A stretch of DNA of 42,475 nt from RSA11 sp965652565 (GTDB lineage Bacteria; Actinomycetota; Thermoleophilia; Solirubrobacterales; 70-9): contig CBFGWL010000016.1 of assembly GCA_965652565.1 (NCBI GenBank), positions 1 to 42,475 of the forward strand, written 5' to 3'. This document shows positions 8,091-16,266 of the stretch, piece by piece (positions within the stretch are counted from its first letter, which is position 1; each line of letters starts with the position of its first letter). The notes under the pieces were generated by a model. That model saw nothing but the letters and a program-made list of their open reading frames with translations. It made no database searches and was not told the origin of the DNA. Position numbers and translations under genes: made by a program.

Positions 8091-8782
8091 GGCTGCGGAC
8101 TGGCGGGCCCGGTGCTGCGCCGGCGCCTACGACGGCGGCCGCGGCGTCCGTTGGCCTGAGCCGTGCGCTCGTTCGCCGGTCCCGTCGGCATTCCCTCGAC
8201 GCGGACGACGGATGGGGAGCCGGGCCGGCCGCGCTGGGTTGCGTCGAGCCGCCGCAACAGCTCACCCGAGAGCACGAAGGTCGCGACCGTGGCGATCAGG
8301 GCCAGCAGGACCGTCGCGATTACGAGCGCGACGGTGGGGGGTCCGGCCGGCTCGGCTGGGCCGGCGGACTCCAGGACGTCGAGTCGCCACAGTGAGCCGA
8401 GGTCTCCCGACCGCGCCTGCGCCGTCTCGATCACACGCTCGAGCGTGTGTTGCACGCCCCCGCCGGAGCCGGTGACGCTCACGCTGATCACCCGGCTGTC
8501 GGGAACCGCACGCACATCGACGGTGGCCGCGCCCGCCTCTGCCTCCAGGAGCACGTCGCGCGATCCGATCAGCTCGACGAAGGTGCCGATCGTGCCCGAG
8601 CGGTCGAACGACTCGAGCAGGATCGAGCGCTCTTCCTCGGTGCGCGGATCGGGAACGAGCGTCAAGGTCGCGGAGCTTTGAACCTGCTCGTCGCGGGTGA
8701 CCGCATAGGCGAGCCCGCCGATGAGGACGAGGAGGCCGAGGGCGAGCGCGACGAGCGCACGCAGGCGAAGCTCGCGAGTCAT
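8087..8782 (-). CDS. Wzz-like polysaccharide chain-length/co-polymerase protein
   Basis: 231 residues. The layout is typical of short Wzz/CapA-like proteins: a membrane helix near 8-28, an external domain (about 30-145) and a second helix near 148-172. A cytoplasmic tail ends in a run rich in Arg (about 212-223). No Walker motifs are visible, so no tyrosine kinase is fused. The assignment rests on topology and position between the polymerase and the sugar transferase, with ATGA overlaps at both ends, rather than on a strong motif. It would set polymer length by interacting with the Wzy-like protein. Confidence 0.65.
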   Translation of the reverse strand: MTRELRLRALVALALGLLVLIGGLAYAVTRDEQVQSSATLTLVPDPRTEEERSILLESFDRSGTIGTFVELIGSRDVLLEAEAGAATVDVRAVPDSRVISVSVTGSGGGVQHTLERVIETAQARSGDLGSLWRLDVLESAGPAEPAGPPTVALVIATVLLALIATVATFVLSGELLRRLDATQRGRPGSPSVVRVEGMPTGPANERTAQANGRRGRRRRRRRSTGPASPQP

Positions 8783-9450
8783 GCGATCCCGGTGCGGCGC
8801 AGGACGACCGGCACCGTCCTCACCAGAAGCCCCAGCTCACGCGCGATCGATGGGCTGCGGAAGAACCCGATCTCCAGTCGCGATCGCTCCGTGAAGTCCA
8901 TCGAGTTGCGCCCCTCCACCTGCCAGGGGCCGGTGATGCCCGGCTTGCACTCGAGGCGCTCGGTCTGCCACAGCGCATACGTGTCGGCCGTGAAGCTCGT
9001 CGGCCGCGGCCCGACGATGCTCATGTCCCCGCGCAGGACGTTCCAGAGCTGGGGCAACTCGTCGAGGCTCGTGCGGCGCAAGAAGCGGCCGAAGGGCGTG
9101 ACGCGCGGGTCGTCCGGAAGGCGGAAGTCCGGCCACGCCACCTCGCTCTGCGCCCGCAAGCTCTCGCGCAGCTCGTGCGCGTTCGGGACCATCGTGCGGA
9201 ACTTGAGCAACGTGAAAGGCTCGCCCCGGCGCCCGCAGCGCTCCTGCCGATAGAGCACCGGGGCACCGGGGTCGCTGTACCGGATGACCGCTGCGATTAC
9301 GAGCAGGACGGGTGCGAGCAGCGGCAGGCAGACGCCCGCGACCACCAGGTCGATGGTCCGCTTCGCGACCCGGTAGGCCCGGCTGGGACGGATCGGGCCG
9401 GCCAGCTCTGCAACGGGGCCGGTACGCATCGACGCCAAGCTAGAGCTCAC
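8779..9450 (-). CDS. Undecaprenyl-phosphate sugar phosphotransferase (bacterial sugar transferase)
   Basis: 223 residues from GTG 9450, preceded by the SD GGAGGAG. It belongs to the polyprenol-phosphate phosphoglycosyl transferase family, which transfers sugar-1-phosphate to the lipid carrier and starts repeat-unit assembly. Seen: KRTID (30-34) before the single membrane helix (about 35-56), LLKFRTM (81-87), DDPRVTPFGRFLRRTSLDEL (113-132), WNVLRGDMS (136-144) and VGPRP (146-150). At this length it is the short monotopic form without N-terminal membrane helices. It overlaps the Wzz-like gene by ATGA. The sugar specificity cannot be told. Confidence 0.92.
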   Translation of the reverse strand: MSSSLASMRTGPVAELAGPIRPSRAYRVAKRTIDLVVAGVCLPLLAPVLLVIAAVIRYSDPGAPVLYRQERCGRRGEPFTLLKFRTMVPNAHELRESLRAQSEVAWPDFRLPDDPRVTPFGRFLRRTSLDELPQLWNVLRGDMSIVGPRPTSFTADTYALWQTERLECKPGITGPWQVEGRNSMDFTERSRLEIGFFRSPSIARELGLLVRTVPVVLRRTGIA

Positions 9451-9505
9451 CCCGCGCTCCTCCGGGGTGCTTTCCTGCCTAAACCCCGGGTCATCGGTCC
9501 CCCTC

Positions 9506-10306
9506 TCAGGCCCGGCTGGGCGAGGGCGCCATCGCGGGCGTCCCGCCGTTCAAGGCCGGCCCATCGGGCAGGATCGGGCTTGAGAGTGGATCGCGCAGCT
9601 GGCGCGCGCGCTCCACGGCCTCGCGCCGCGAGTGCACCCCGAGCTTGCGGAGGATGTTCTTCACGTGGCTGTACACGGTCTCCTCCGCGAGCACGAGGGT
9701 CTCCGCGATCGCGTGCGTGTCCATCGACTGGCTCAGCAGATCGAGGATCTCCCACTCGCGCGGCGTGAGCGTGCTGCGCACCGGCCTGATACCGGCGCCG
9801 CCCTCGGGCAGCATCCGCAGGCGCTGGATGAGCAACATCGTGGTCCGGGGCGGGATCGCCGCCCGGCCATCGAGGACGAGCTCCAGTCCCTTCACGACCT
9901 CCTCGATCTCGACGCTTTTGGGCAAAAAGCCCGAAGCGCCGGCGGCGAGGGCGGCCAGCTGGACGTCCTCGCGGTCCTCGCGCGAGAACATCAGGATCTT
10001 CGTGTCTGGCGCCGCCTCGCGGATCTTGCGGGCCGCGACGATGCCGTCGAGGCCGCCGCCGAGATCGGTCTCGAGCAATGCTGCGTCTGGCTTGTAGTAG
10101 GTGCAAAGCTCGATCGCTTCGACACCTGTCTTCGCTTCGGCTGGAACGACGAACTGGTGGTCGTCCTGCAAGGCTGCGCGAATGACGCGCCGGGCGAGCG
10201 GATCGGAATCCGCGATCACCACGCGCTTGCGCTTATCGGGCGGCGTGGTGCCGTTGACTTGCTGAGCGTCCCCCCGATTCGTCGCTGCCTGATCGATGCG
10301 CTGCAT
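9506..10306 (-). CDS. NarL/LuxR-family response regulator with Glu at the phosphoacceptor site
   Basis: 266 residues. The receiver domain is at about 27-145: VVIADSDP (29-36) gives the acidic pocket, SREDRED is the beta4 loop, and FLPKS supplies the conserved Lys. A LuxR helix-turn-helix is at about 175-240 (LTPREWEILDLLSQ; SHVKNILRKLGVHSR). The usual LLD of beta3 reads LLE (E79), so the phosphoacceptor Asp seems replaced by Glu; D81 is nearby. No histidine kinase lies next to it. It is 55 bp upstream of the sugar transferase gene on the same strand and is the likely regulator of the polysaccharide genes. The SD AGGTGA precedes the ATG closely. Confidence 0.88.
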   Translation of the reverse strand: MQRIDQAATNRGDAQQVNGTTPPDKRKRVVIADSDPLARRVIRAALQDDHQFVVPAEAKTGVEAIELCTYYKPDAALLETDLGGGLDGIVAARKIREAAPDTKILMFSREDREDVQLAALAAGASGFLPKSVEIEEVVKGLELVLDGRAAIPPRTTMLLIQRLRMLPEGGAGIRPVRSTLTPREWEILDLLSQSMDTHAIAETLVLAEETVYSHVKNILRKLGVHSRREAVERARQLRDPLSSPILPDGPALNGGTPAMAPSPSRA

Positions 10307-10626
10307 GAATCACCTCGCTCTTCCATGTCGGGCTCGCAGCGACCTCACTTCAGGCCCCCCTTCCGTGGTGCGGAACCGGAGCGAGTCACTACTCGCTGGG
10401 TCGAGGGATTCACAGCTGCCCCCTGCCAGGAGCCGACGTGAACCCGGTTTGTCCCTGAAAGGGTAATCCCTGCCTCACCCCTGGCAAGGGGGATAACCGA
10501 CCATTTCTAAACGGGGGTTTTTCCACACCATCACCCGCAGATTGCCCCCGGCCGCACGGGCCACGATTAACCAGCGACCCGTGGCCGCCCTTGACATCAA
10601 TGGGTACTCTGATTTGGGTTAGTTGG
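10307..10626. other. Divergent intergenic region with inverted repeat
   Basis: This 320-bp stretch separates the response regulator and MpsC-like genes. It is more AT-rich in places than its surroundings. GGCCAC (10559-10564) and GTGGCC (10581-10586) form an inverted repeat with a 16-nt spacer, a possible operator. TTGACA (10591-10596) resembles a -35 box, but I see no -10 box at 16-18 nt. No coding potential is seen. Confidence 0.4.
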
Positions 10627-11058
10627 ATGGGTAAGGATCAGCCGAGCCAGCGTCCGCTACGCGGAGGGGAGCTATTGACGGCGGTGTCGAACACGATCGT
10701 CGGCATCCTCCGCCAGTACTACGGACGGGGGCCGATGAAGGCGAAGACCTACGTCATGGACGATCTGTTGGTGTGCGTCCTGCGTGATGGTCTGACCCCC
10801 ATCGAGGAGACGATGATCGAGAGCGGCCGGCCCGAGCGCGTGCTGCGAGCGCGCCGCGAGTTCCAGGAGATGATGGGCGAGCGCTACCGCGAAAAGATCG
10901 AGGAGCTCACCGGTTCGAAGGTCGTTGCGTTCATGAGCGAGGCTCACATTCAGCCCGACATCCTCCTCGAGGTGTTCGTCCTCGACCCGCCGCTCGACAT
11001 GTCGAGCGGGGACGGGAAGGGGAACCGCAAGCCGGACGGACACGGCCAGCCCGAGTAG
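10627..11058 (+). CDS. DUF2294/MpsC-like protein
   Basis: 143 residues from ATG 10627. The sequence fits the DUF2294 family, named after MpsC of the Na+-translocating membrane-potential-generating system. Seen: GGELLTAVSN (13-22), YYGRGPMKAKTYVMDDLLVC (31-50), RDGLTPIEETMI (53-64) and a C-terminal strand DILLEVFVLD (111-120). The tail is hydrophilic. No membrane helix is present, so a soluble or accessory role is likely. A GGAGGGG near 10664 before a TTG at 10675 offers another start, but it would remove the conserved N-terminal helix. The partner MpsA/B genes are not here and the function in this context is unknown. Confidence 0.7.
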   Translation: MGKDQPSQRPLRGGELLTAVSNTIVGILRQYYGRGPMKAKTYVMDDLLVCVLRDGLTPIEETMIESGRPERVLRARREFQEMMGERYREKIEELTGSKVVAFMSEAHIQPDILLEVFVLDPPLDMSSGDGKGNRKPDGHGQPE

Positions 11059-11083
11059 GCGCCCGCGGCCCGTGGGCGCGCCG

Positions 11084-11113
11084 TTGCGCGCGATTTGGAA
11101 CCCCGCGTATACG
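11084..11113 (+). promoter_or_regulatory. Candidate promoter for the Cys-rich secreted protein
   Basis: TTGCGC (11084-11089) and TATACG (11108-11113) are separated by 18 nt, a sigma-70-like spacing. The TTG start codon at 11136 follows a GGGGCGGAG ribosome site. Confidence 0.4.
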
Positions 11114-11135
11114 CTTCCCCCAACTGGGGCGGAGC

Positions 11136-12509
11136 TTGCGAACGAGGGTGGAACGCGACGGTCGGGGACCACTCGCACCTGCGTGCGGGTGCTCGCGCCT
11201 GCCTGGTGCCGCCCGCGTCCCTGCGCCGCGGGCGCTTTTCGGGCTGCTGGTCGCGCTCCTCGCCCTGTGCGCGCCCTCGGCGGCGGCCGCCGCGACCCCG
11301 CCGCCCGACGGCATGGCCTACGGAACCCTCCTCTTTCAGAACGGGAGCTGGCTTTGCGACGGGACCAGGCCGATGTTCCGCTGCGAGCGGAGCTCGGCGG
11401 AGATCGCGCAGCAGCTGATCGAGGACGCGCGCGACCAAGACTCGGGTTACGCGTTCCCGCGGTACCTGCGGGTTGGCGTGGCCAGCCCGGCGTGCCGGAA
11501 CGGGCACGTGGAGCGCTGGAGCACCAACGAGAACGGGTCGCCGACGGACGGCTGCCAGACGGGCGTTCCCCGGCCCGCCGCCAACGGTTGTCCGAATCCT
11601 GCGGCAGCCGAGTTCTGCGCCCTGCGCGCGCTCAAGCGCGCCGGCGTCAAGCTCGGGATCGCGATCAACGTGTGCCGGCAGGACGCGGACGCGAAAACGT
11701 GCCGCCGCGATGCCCGCGAGGTCGCCTGGCACGCGTGCGCGATCAACAAGGCCGATCGGCGCAACCTCTTCGACTGGATCTTCCTCGACTTCGCCTGGCA
11801 GCAGAAGCGCGAGCTCCAGAAGATCGTCAACCTGATCAAGAGCGGGCGCCACGATCGCTACGAGACGGGCAAGTGGCGCCGGTGCATCCAGGGCGGCGAG
11901 CGCCTGCGCTGGCACCGCATCATGACCAACGACCGGCTCACCCCGTACTGGCGCCGCAACGGGTTCACCAAGCGTGTCTGGGTGCACGCCAACAGCATCA
12001 GCCTGCTGCGGTCCGCAAGCGAGGACTCCGACCGCGACGGCGACATCACCGACGAGCCTTGGTACGAGCGCGCGATCGCGGCGAGCACCCGCGGCGACGA
12101 CGGCTGGAACGCGCCCGCCCTGGCGCCGGAGGACCGCCGGTTCGTCCGCCGGGTCTACGCCGCCGACCCGCGCAGCTACCCGATGCTGAAACTCGAGATG
12201 CCGGGACAGACGTCGAAGCTCTCCCAGCTGCCGCCCGAGAACCAGTGCGTCCTGGTCGCGCGCTGGTCGCGAGCGCAGATCTCGAACCCGGCGCGCCCGC
12301 ATTGGATGATCTACCCGCTCTTCGCGCACGGGCTGGCGCGGAACCCCGACGATCCCTGGGACGACGCGCTCCCGTACGACAGCTTGGTGCAGCGCTTTGA
12401 GTTCCCGGCCGCGGCCGAGCCCGACTCGTACCGCTGGCAGCGCTCGCGAATGGCGGCCTTCGGCGAGAGCGGGGGCGTACCGCCCTGCGCCGTCCCCGCC
12501 TCTCTCTAG
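11136..12509 (+). CDS. Secreted Cys-rich protein of unknown family (possible glycosidase-like barrel)
   Basis: 457 residues from TTG 11136; a GTG at 11148 is an alternative. A hydrophobic segment near 33-52 ending in an Ala-rich stretch looks like a signal peptide. The mature part has many Cys residues (LCDGTRPMFRCE; PACRNGH; GCQTG; GCPNP; FCALR; NVCRQ), suggesting disulfides outside the cell. Alternating strand/helix blocks such as GVKLGIAINV, LFDWIFLDFAW, KRVWVHANSI and YPMLKLEMPG resemble a TIM barrel of a glycoside hydrolase. That is a shape impression, not a recognised family. The TAG stop shares CTAG with the convergent GT4 gene. Confidence 0.6.
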   Translation: MRTRVERDGRGPLAPACGCSRLPGAARVPAPRALFGLLVALLALCAPSAAAAATPPPDGMAYGTLLFQNGSWLCDGTRPMFRCERSSAEIAQQLIEDARDQDSGYAFPRYLRVGVASPACRNGHVERWSTNENGSPTDGCQTGVPRPAANGCPNPAAAEFCALRALKRAGVKLGIAINVCRQDADAKTCRRDAREVAWHACAINKADRRNLFDWIFLDFAWQQKRELQKIVNLIKSGRHDRYETGKWRRCIQGGERLRWHRIMTNDRLTPYWRRNGFTKRVWVHANSISLLRSASEDSDRDGDITDEPWYERAIAASTRGDDGWNAPALAPEDRRFVRRVYAADPRSYPMLKLEMPGQTSKLSQLPPENQCVLVARWSRAQISNPARPHWMIYPLFAHGLARNPDDPWDDALPYDSLVQRFEFPAAAEPDSYRWQRSRMAAFGESGGVPPCAVPASL

Positions 12510-13918
12510 ACCCCCTGCAGCGATGAGCGCGTGCCGGCGCGCGACCGTGCGACCTCCGCGATCAGCCGACCGGTCCGCGCGGCGATCTGCGACCAGCCGT
12601 ATGAGGCGAGCGCCTCGCGGCGAGCGTTGAGGCCCAGTTGCTCGCGGCGCGCCCGGTCGTTCACGGCCTGGACCAGCGCCACCTCGAGGGCATGTGGATC
12701 ATCGGGCGGGATCAGCCAACCCGTCTCCCCGTCGGCGACGATCTGGGCGGGCCCACCACGGTTGACGGCGATCGTCGGCACCGCGCAGGCCATCGCCTCG
12801 ACGAGGACCTGGCCGAACTGCTCGTTCGCCGACGGGTGTACGAGGACGTCGCTCGCGTTGAGGAATTCCGGAAGCGCCGTCTGTTCGTGCCACCCGGCCA
12901 AAAACACATCGTCGGCGCCCACGCGCCGGATCGTCTCCAGTGGGTGCTCGTCCTCCCACTCGCCCGGGTAGCCGCCGACCAGGACGAGCGCGGTTGGCTC
13001 CTGGAAGCGCTCACGCGCTCGCGCGTAGGTTTCGATCAGCAGGCGAAGCCGCTTCACGGCGGTGAAGCGCCCGACCGTAAGCAGGGTGACCCCCCGGAGC
13101 GCGCCGAGGTCTTCCTCCTGGTATCTGACGCTGCCCGGGGGCTCTCCCGGCGCCCAGCCGCGCGGCGCACGCACCAGGTGGCGCCGCCAGTGAGCGGCGC
13201 GATCGATGGGCCGGGGCGTGAAGTCGTCGCTGAAGCCGTTCGGGATCACCGCGAAGCGCTCCCGCTCGACATCGAGCAGGCGCGCGGCGCGCTCGAGCCC
13301 CTGCGCGCTGTTGACGATGAGGAGCTCGCACGACGACGCCCAGTCGCGCATGCGCTCCGCCCAGCGGTTCGCGTAGGGCCACGCCGGCGGCGGCCCGGAT
13401 TGGATCGCCTCGAGCATGAGCAGCTCCGACCCGTGGATATGGCCGATGATCGGAGTGTCGGGGAAGGCGCGCGCAGCTGCCTCGTTGATCGGCGTCAAGT
13501 GATGCAGGTAGAGGACGTCGGCGCCTTCGCGGCCACCGCGCTCGAGCTCTCGCTGCCAGGCCCGTACGTGCAGCTCGAAGGTCTCGTCGTCGAGCTTTGC
13601 GAAGACGGGATCCTCCGCGTCCGGGCGATCCTCGTAGGAGGCGTGCATCGGCGCGCTTCCGGGACCCGGATCCGTGCGGGCCGGATCGCTCGCGCGCAGG
13701 GCGCGCGTGAAGTCGACGGGGAAGACGTCGCAGTGCCCGAAGAACCGGGTCGCGATGGCAAGCGGGTCGCCGTCGCTGCGCGAACCGGCGACGAGCGTGA
13801 CGGGCTGCCCCGCGCGTGTCAGCTCCGCAGCGAGCGCAGCACAGGCGTGCGCCGAACCGCCGCGCGGGTAGAAGTAGAAGCCCATCAAAACGTTCAACTG
13901 CTTCGACTCAGGCTCCAT
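12506..13918 (-). CDS. Glycosyltransferase family 4
   Basis: 470 residues. It has a GT-B fold: an N-terminal domain with YFYPRGGSAHACAALAAEL (15-33), a linker, and a C-terminal Rossmann domain with LTVGRFTAVKR (280-290). The retaining-GT4 motif EQFGQVLVE (366-374) provides the two Glu residues, and VIPNGFSDDF (224-233) is the usual hinge motif. It transfers a nucleotide-sugar unit to a glycan or lipid acceptor in the cytoplasm, plausibly for the adjacent polysaccharide system. The stop shares CTAG with the convergent gene. A -10-like TACGCT lies 8 nt before the ATG and no SD is seen, so it is probably leaderless. Confidence 0.9.
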   Translation of the reverse strand: MEPESKQLNVLMGFYFYPRGGSAHACAALAAELTRAGQPVTLVAGSRSDGDPLAIATRFFGHCDVFPVDFTRALRASDPARTDPGPGSAPMHASYEDRPDAEDPVFAKLDDETFELHVRAWQRELERGGREGADVLYLHHLTPINEAAARAFPDTPIIGHIHGSELLMLEAIQSGPPPAWPYANRWAERMRDWASSCELLIVNSAQGLERAARLLDVERERFAVIPNGFSDDFTPRPIDRAAHWRRHLVRAPRGWAPGEPPGSVRYQEEDLGALRGVTLLTVGRFTAVKRLRLLIETYARARERFQEPTALVLVGGYPGEWEDEHPLETIRRVGADDVFLAGWHEQTALPEFLNASDVLVHPSANEQFGQVLVEAMACAVPTIAVNRGGPAQIVADGETGWLIPPDDPHALEVALVQAVNDRARREQLGLNARREALASYGWSQIAARTGRLIAEVARSRAGTRSSLQGV

Positions 13919-13926
13919 GACTGAGC

Positions 13927-13932
13927 AGCGTA
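13927..13932 (-). promoter_or_regulatory. -10 element TACGCT of the GT4 gene
   Basis: Read on the minus strand, TACGCT ends 8 nt before ATG 13918. Transcription would start at or next to the start codon. Confidence 0.4.
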
Positions 13933-13994
13933 GCCCGCGGTGGCCGTTCCGCGGGGTGAAGGGCCGGCCCCGGGCCTCGACCCCTCGGGCCCCG

Positions 13995-14765
13995 TCAGCG
14001 AGGCTCGAAGCGCAATGCCGTCGGTACGGACCGTCCGCCGGCGATGGGCACGCCGTGCTCCTCGCGCGGCGTGTTCACCAGGCGCCCGGAGACGACGAGG
14101 GACGCGGAGCCGCCGCCGTCCAGGTTGATCGCCTCGCGGGCGCCCAGCGCGGCCATCGCGTCGGCGAGCTCACCCAGCTCGAGACCGGACTCACCATCTG
14201 CGCGTCCGTCGCAGACCGCCGCGATCAACTCGTGTTCGTTCACGCCGAAAGCGGCCCTCGGGTAGCGGCCGGCGGTGATGTCGGAGTCGAACTGGCGGGC
14301 GCCGGCGGAGAAGCCCTCGGGGTCCGCACCGGCGGTGATCACCGAACGCCCGTCACGGACGAGCAGCGGCCCCGCTTGCAGCAGGTCCCCGGCAACCGTG
14401 GCCGGCAGCTCGGCGCGCGGGCGTAGGGACACCGTCTCGCCGTCGAGGTGCACACAAGAGCGCAGCCGATCCCAGGGCGCGTCGAACGGCTCGGACGGCA
14501 ACGCCCTGCCTCCGATCCACACGTCGCCCAGCGGCACGGAGCGGGCGCGGACGTAGAAACCGCCGATCAGCGCGTGCTCGGTATCGGTCGCCGCGCACCA
14601 GTCGGCGAGGCGTGCGAGCGGCTCGAGGCGCGCGACCCGGGCCCGGTAACGAGCCCGGGGCAGACGCAGGACATGGAGCGTCGTCAGCGCGCCGGGCGCT
14701 GGGCTGACCCGAAGGGTCTCGTGCACGAAGGCCCGCGCGGGGGCGACTGCGGACGCATTGGGCAC
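13995..14765 (-). CDS. Phosphodiester glycosidase (NAGPA) family protein
   Basis: 256 residues from GTG 14765; GTG 14780 is an alternative. The family relates to the GlcNAc-1-phosphodiester alpha-N-acetylglucosaminidase domain, which cleaves sugar-phosphodiester bonds. Seen: ALIGGFYV (65-72), LLQAGPLLVRDG (128-139), RYPRAAFGVNEH (167-178) and the hallmark AINLDGGGSASLV (212-224). No signal peptide is visible. It is 76 bp upstream of the GT4 gene on the same strand. The open frame upstream to 15560 is a shadow of the HD-GYP gene. A role in trimming or recycling phosphodiester-linked glycan is inferred. Confidence 0.8.
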   Translation of the reverse strand: MPNASAVAPARAFVHETLRVSPAPGALTTLHVLRLPRARYRARVARLEPLARLADWCAATDTEHALIGGFYVRARSVPLGDVWIGGRALPSEPFDAPWDRLRSCVHLDGETVSLRPRAELPATVAGDLLQAGPLLVRDGRSVITAGADPEGFSAGARQFDSDITAGRYPRAAFGVNEHELIAAVCDGRADGESGLELGELADAMAALGAREAINLDGGGSASLVVSGRLVNTPREEHGVPIAGGRSVPTALRFEPR

Positions 14766-14771
14766 GGGCGC

Positions 14772-14777
14772 ATCTAA
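14772..14777 (-). promoter_or_regulatory. -10 element TTAGAT of the phosphodiester glycosidase gene
   Basis: On the minus strand TTAGAT lies 6 nt before GTG 14765. No SD precedes either possible GTG, so a leaderless mRNA is likely. This helped choose the start. Confidence 0.4.
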
Positions 14778-14834
14778 CACGATGCGCCGGAGCAATTTGT
14801 GATCGAATCGCGAACGCCCGCCCCGAGGAGTACC

Positions 14835-16160
14835 GTGATCGCGTTGCGTTTGTTGCGGTCCGCCGCATCGGGGTACTCGGAGTCGGTCGAGAGGGTCATG
14901 GCAACCAAGCTGGGCATCGCCGTCGCCGTCGTAGCGATCGGGGCGCTTCCCCTGCTCGACGATCTGCTCGAGGGCGACGCGCCGAGCACCGTCGATGTCG
15001 TGCTGGGAGTCGTGATCGCCGTGCTCGGCGCCGCAGCCGTGCATGCGGTGCTCAGCATGGACCGCTCGCGGACTCGAGCCCACGAGCACGCCCGCCACCA
15101 CGCCAACGTCCTGGGCGCGGTGGAGGCGCTCGGCGCCGACCCCGACTCGCCCGGCGTCATGGAGGCGCTGGTCGAGCACGTCAGCCACGCGCTCGGCGGC
15201 GACCTCGCGGCGGCGATGATCCTCGACCCGGAAACGCCCGGGCGCATTCGGGCGGTCGCCACCCATCGCGCGCCGGAGGGCTTCGAGGGGCTGAGCTGGC
15301 CGGCCGACCACGGGCTCAGCGGGCAGGTGATCGCCACCGGCAAACCCGTCCTCGTCTCCGATTACGCGAAGCTCGCCAAGCCATTGCCGACTCCCGAGCA
15401 CTTCGTTCCGCGGGCCGCCATTGGGGCGCCCATGGAATGGGGCGGGGAGGTAAGGGCGGCCCTCGTCGTGATCGCGGGCGATCCCGAACGGCGGTTCGAC
15501 TCCAGCGACCTGGAGGTGCTCACCCGGATGGCGGCGGTCGGCGCGCTCGCGATGGCGCACGCCGAGATGGAGGCGGAGCTACAGCGCACGCTGCAGGTGG
15601 GCGCGCACGCCCTGATCGCCGCGATCAACGCCCGCGACGAGTACACCGCGGAGCATTCCGAGAGTGTGGTCGAGCTCGCGCGCAGGGTGGGTGAGTGGCT
15701 CGGCTTGGACGAGCAGCGCTGCGCTCGGCTCGAGGCCGTCGCTCGCTTGCACGACGTCGGGAAGATCGCGATCCCCGACGCGATCCTCAGCAAACCGGGC
15801 CCCCTCGACGAGGAAGAGTGGGCGATCATGCGGCGGCACCCCGACATCGGCGCCGCCCTACTCGAGCGCGTGCCCGGCATGGAGGAGATCGCGCCGATCG
15901 TCCGGGCCGAGCACGAGCGCTGGGACGGCAAGGGCTACCCGCAGGGGCTGGCCGGCGAGGAGATCCCGATCGAGGCGCGGATCGTCTTCGCGTGCGACGC
16001 GTACCACGCGATGATTTCCGATCGTCCGTACCGCGCGGCGCTGCCCCAGGAGGTCGCCATCGCGGAGCTGCGCGAGCACGCGGGGAGCCAGTTCGACCCG
16101 CAGGTCGTCGCGGCGTTGCTCGAAGTCGTGAGTGACGCACCGGTCAGAACTCGCGCCTAG
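14835..16160 (+). CDS. Membrane-anchored GAF-HD-GYP protein (probable c-di-GMP phosphodiesterase)
   Basis: 441 residues from GTG 14835, preceded by the SD GAGGAG; GTG 14799 lacks an SD. Two hydrophobic segments (about 25-44 and 52-73) anchor it. A GAF domain covers about 95-245. The HD-GYP domain follows: DEYTAEHSE (268-276), RLHDVGK (304-310), ILSKPGPLDEEEW (317-329), HPDIGAALLE (335-344), AEHERWDGKGYP (358-369), ARIVFACDAYHAM (381-393) and DRPYR (396-400). All expected metal and GYP residues are present, so it should hydrolyse c-di-GMP. A diguanylate cyclase gene lies downstream, giving a local c-di-GMP pair. Convergence of a sensor GAF and a membrane anchor suggests an environmental input. 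Confidence 0.9.
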   Translation: MIALRLLRSAASGYSESVERVMATKLGIAVAVVAIGALPLLDDLLEGDAPSTVDVVLGVVIAVLGAAAVHAVLSMDRSRTRAHEHARHHANVLGAVEALGADPDSPGVMEALVEHVSHALGGDLAAAMILDPETPGRIRAVATHRAPEGFEGLSWPADHGLSGQVIATGKPVLVSDYAKLAKPLPTPEHFVPRAAIGAPMEWGGEVRAALVVIAGDPERRFDSSDLEVLTRMAAVGALAMAHAEMEAELQRTLQVGAHALIAAINARDEYTAEHSESVVELARRVGEWLGLDEQRCARLEAVARLHDVGKIAIPDAILSKPGPLDEEEWAIMRRHPDIGAALLERVPGMEEIAPIVRAEHERWDGKGYPQGLAGEEIPIEARIVFACDAYHAMISDRPYRAALPQEVAIAELREHAGSQFDPQVVAALLEVVSDAPVRTRA

Positions 16161-16266
16161 ATCCGGACGTCCCGGGCGTCCGCCTGCGTACGCCGCCTCA
16201 AACGAGGGCGCGCCGCAAGCCGCGAGCGAAGGGGTAGCGGCGTGCCGGGCCGGGTAGGCGGCTGGC

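Noticed and set aside
6838..8265. Long N-terminal extension of the GT2 protein
   Set aside because: This is the Arg/Pro-rich shadow frame of the O-antigen ligase gene. The GT2 family start fits GTG 6837.
10591..10610. TTGACA plus TACTCT promoter for the MpsC-like gene
   Set aside because: The two boxes are only 8 nt apart, too close for a sigma-70-type promoter.
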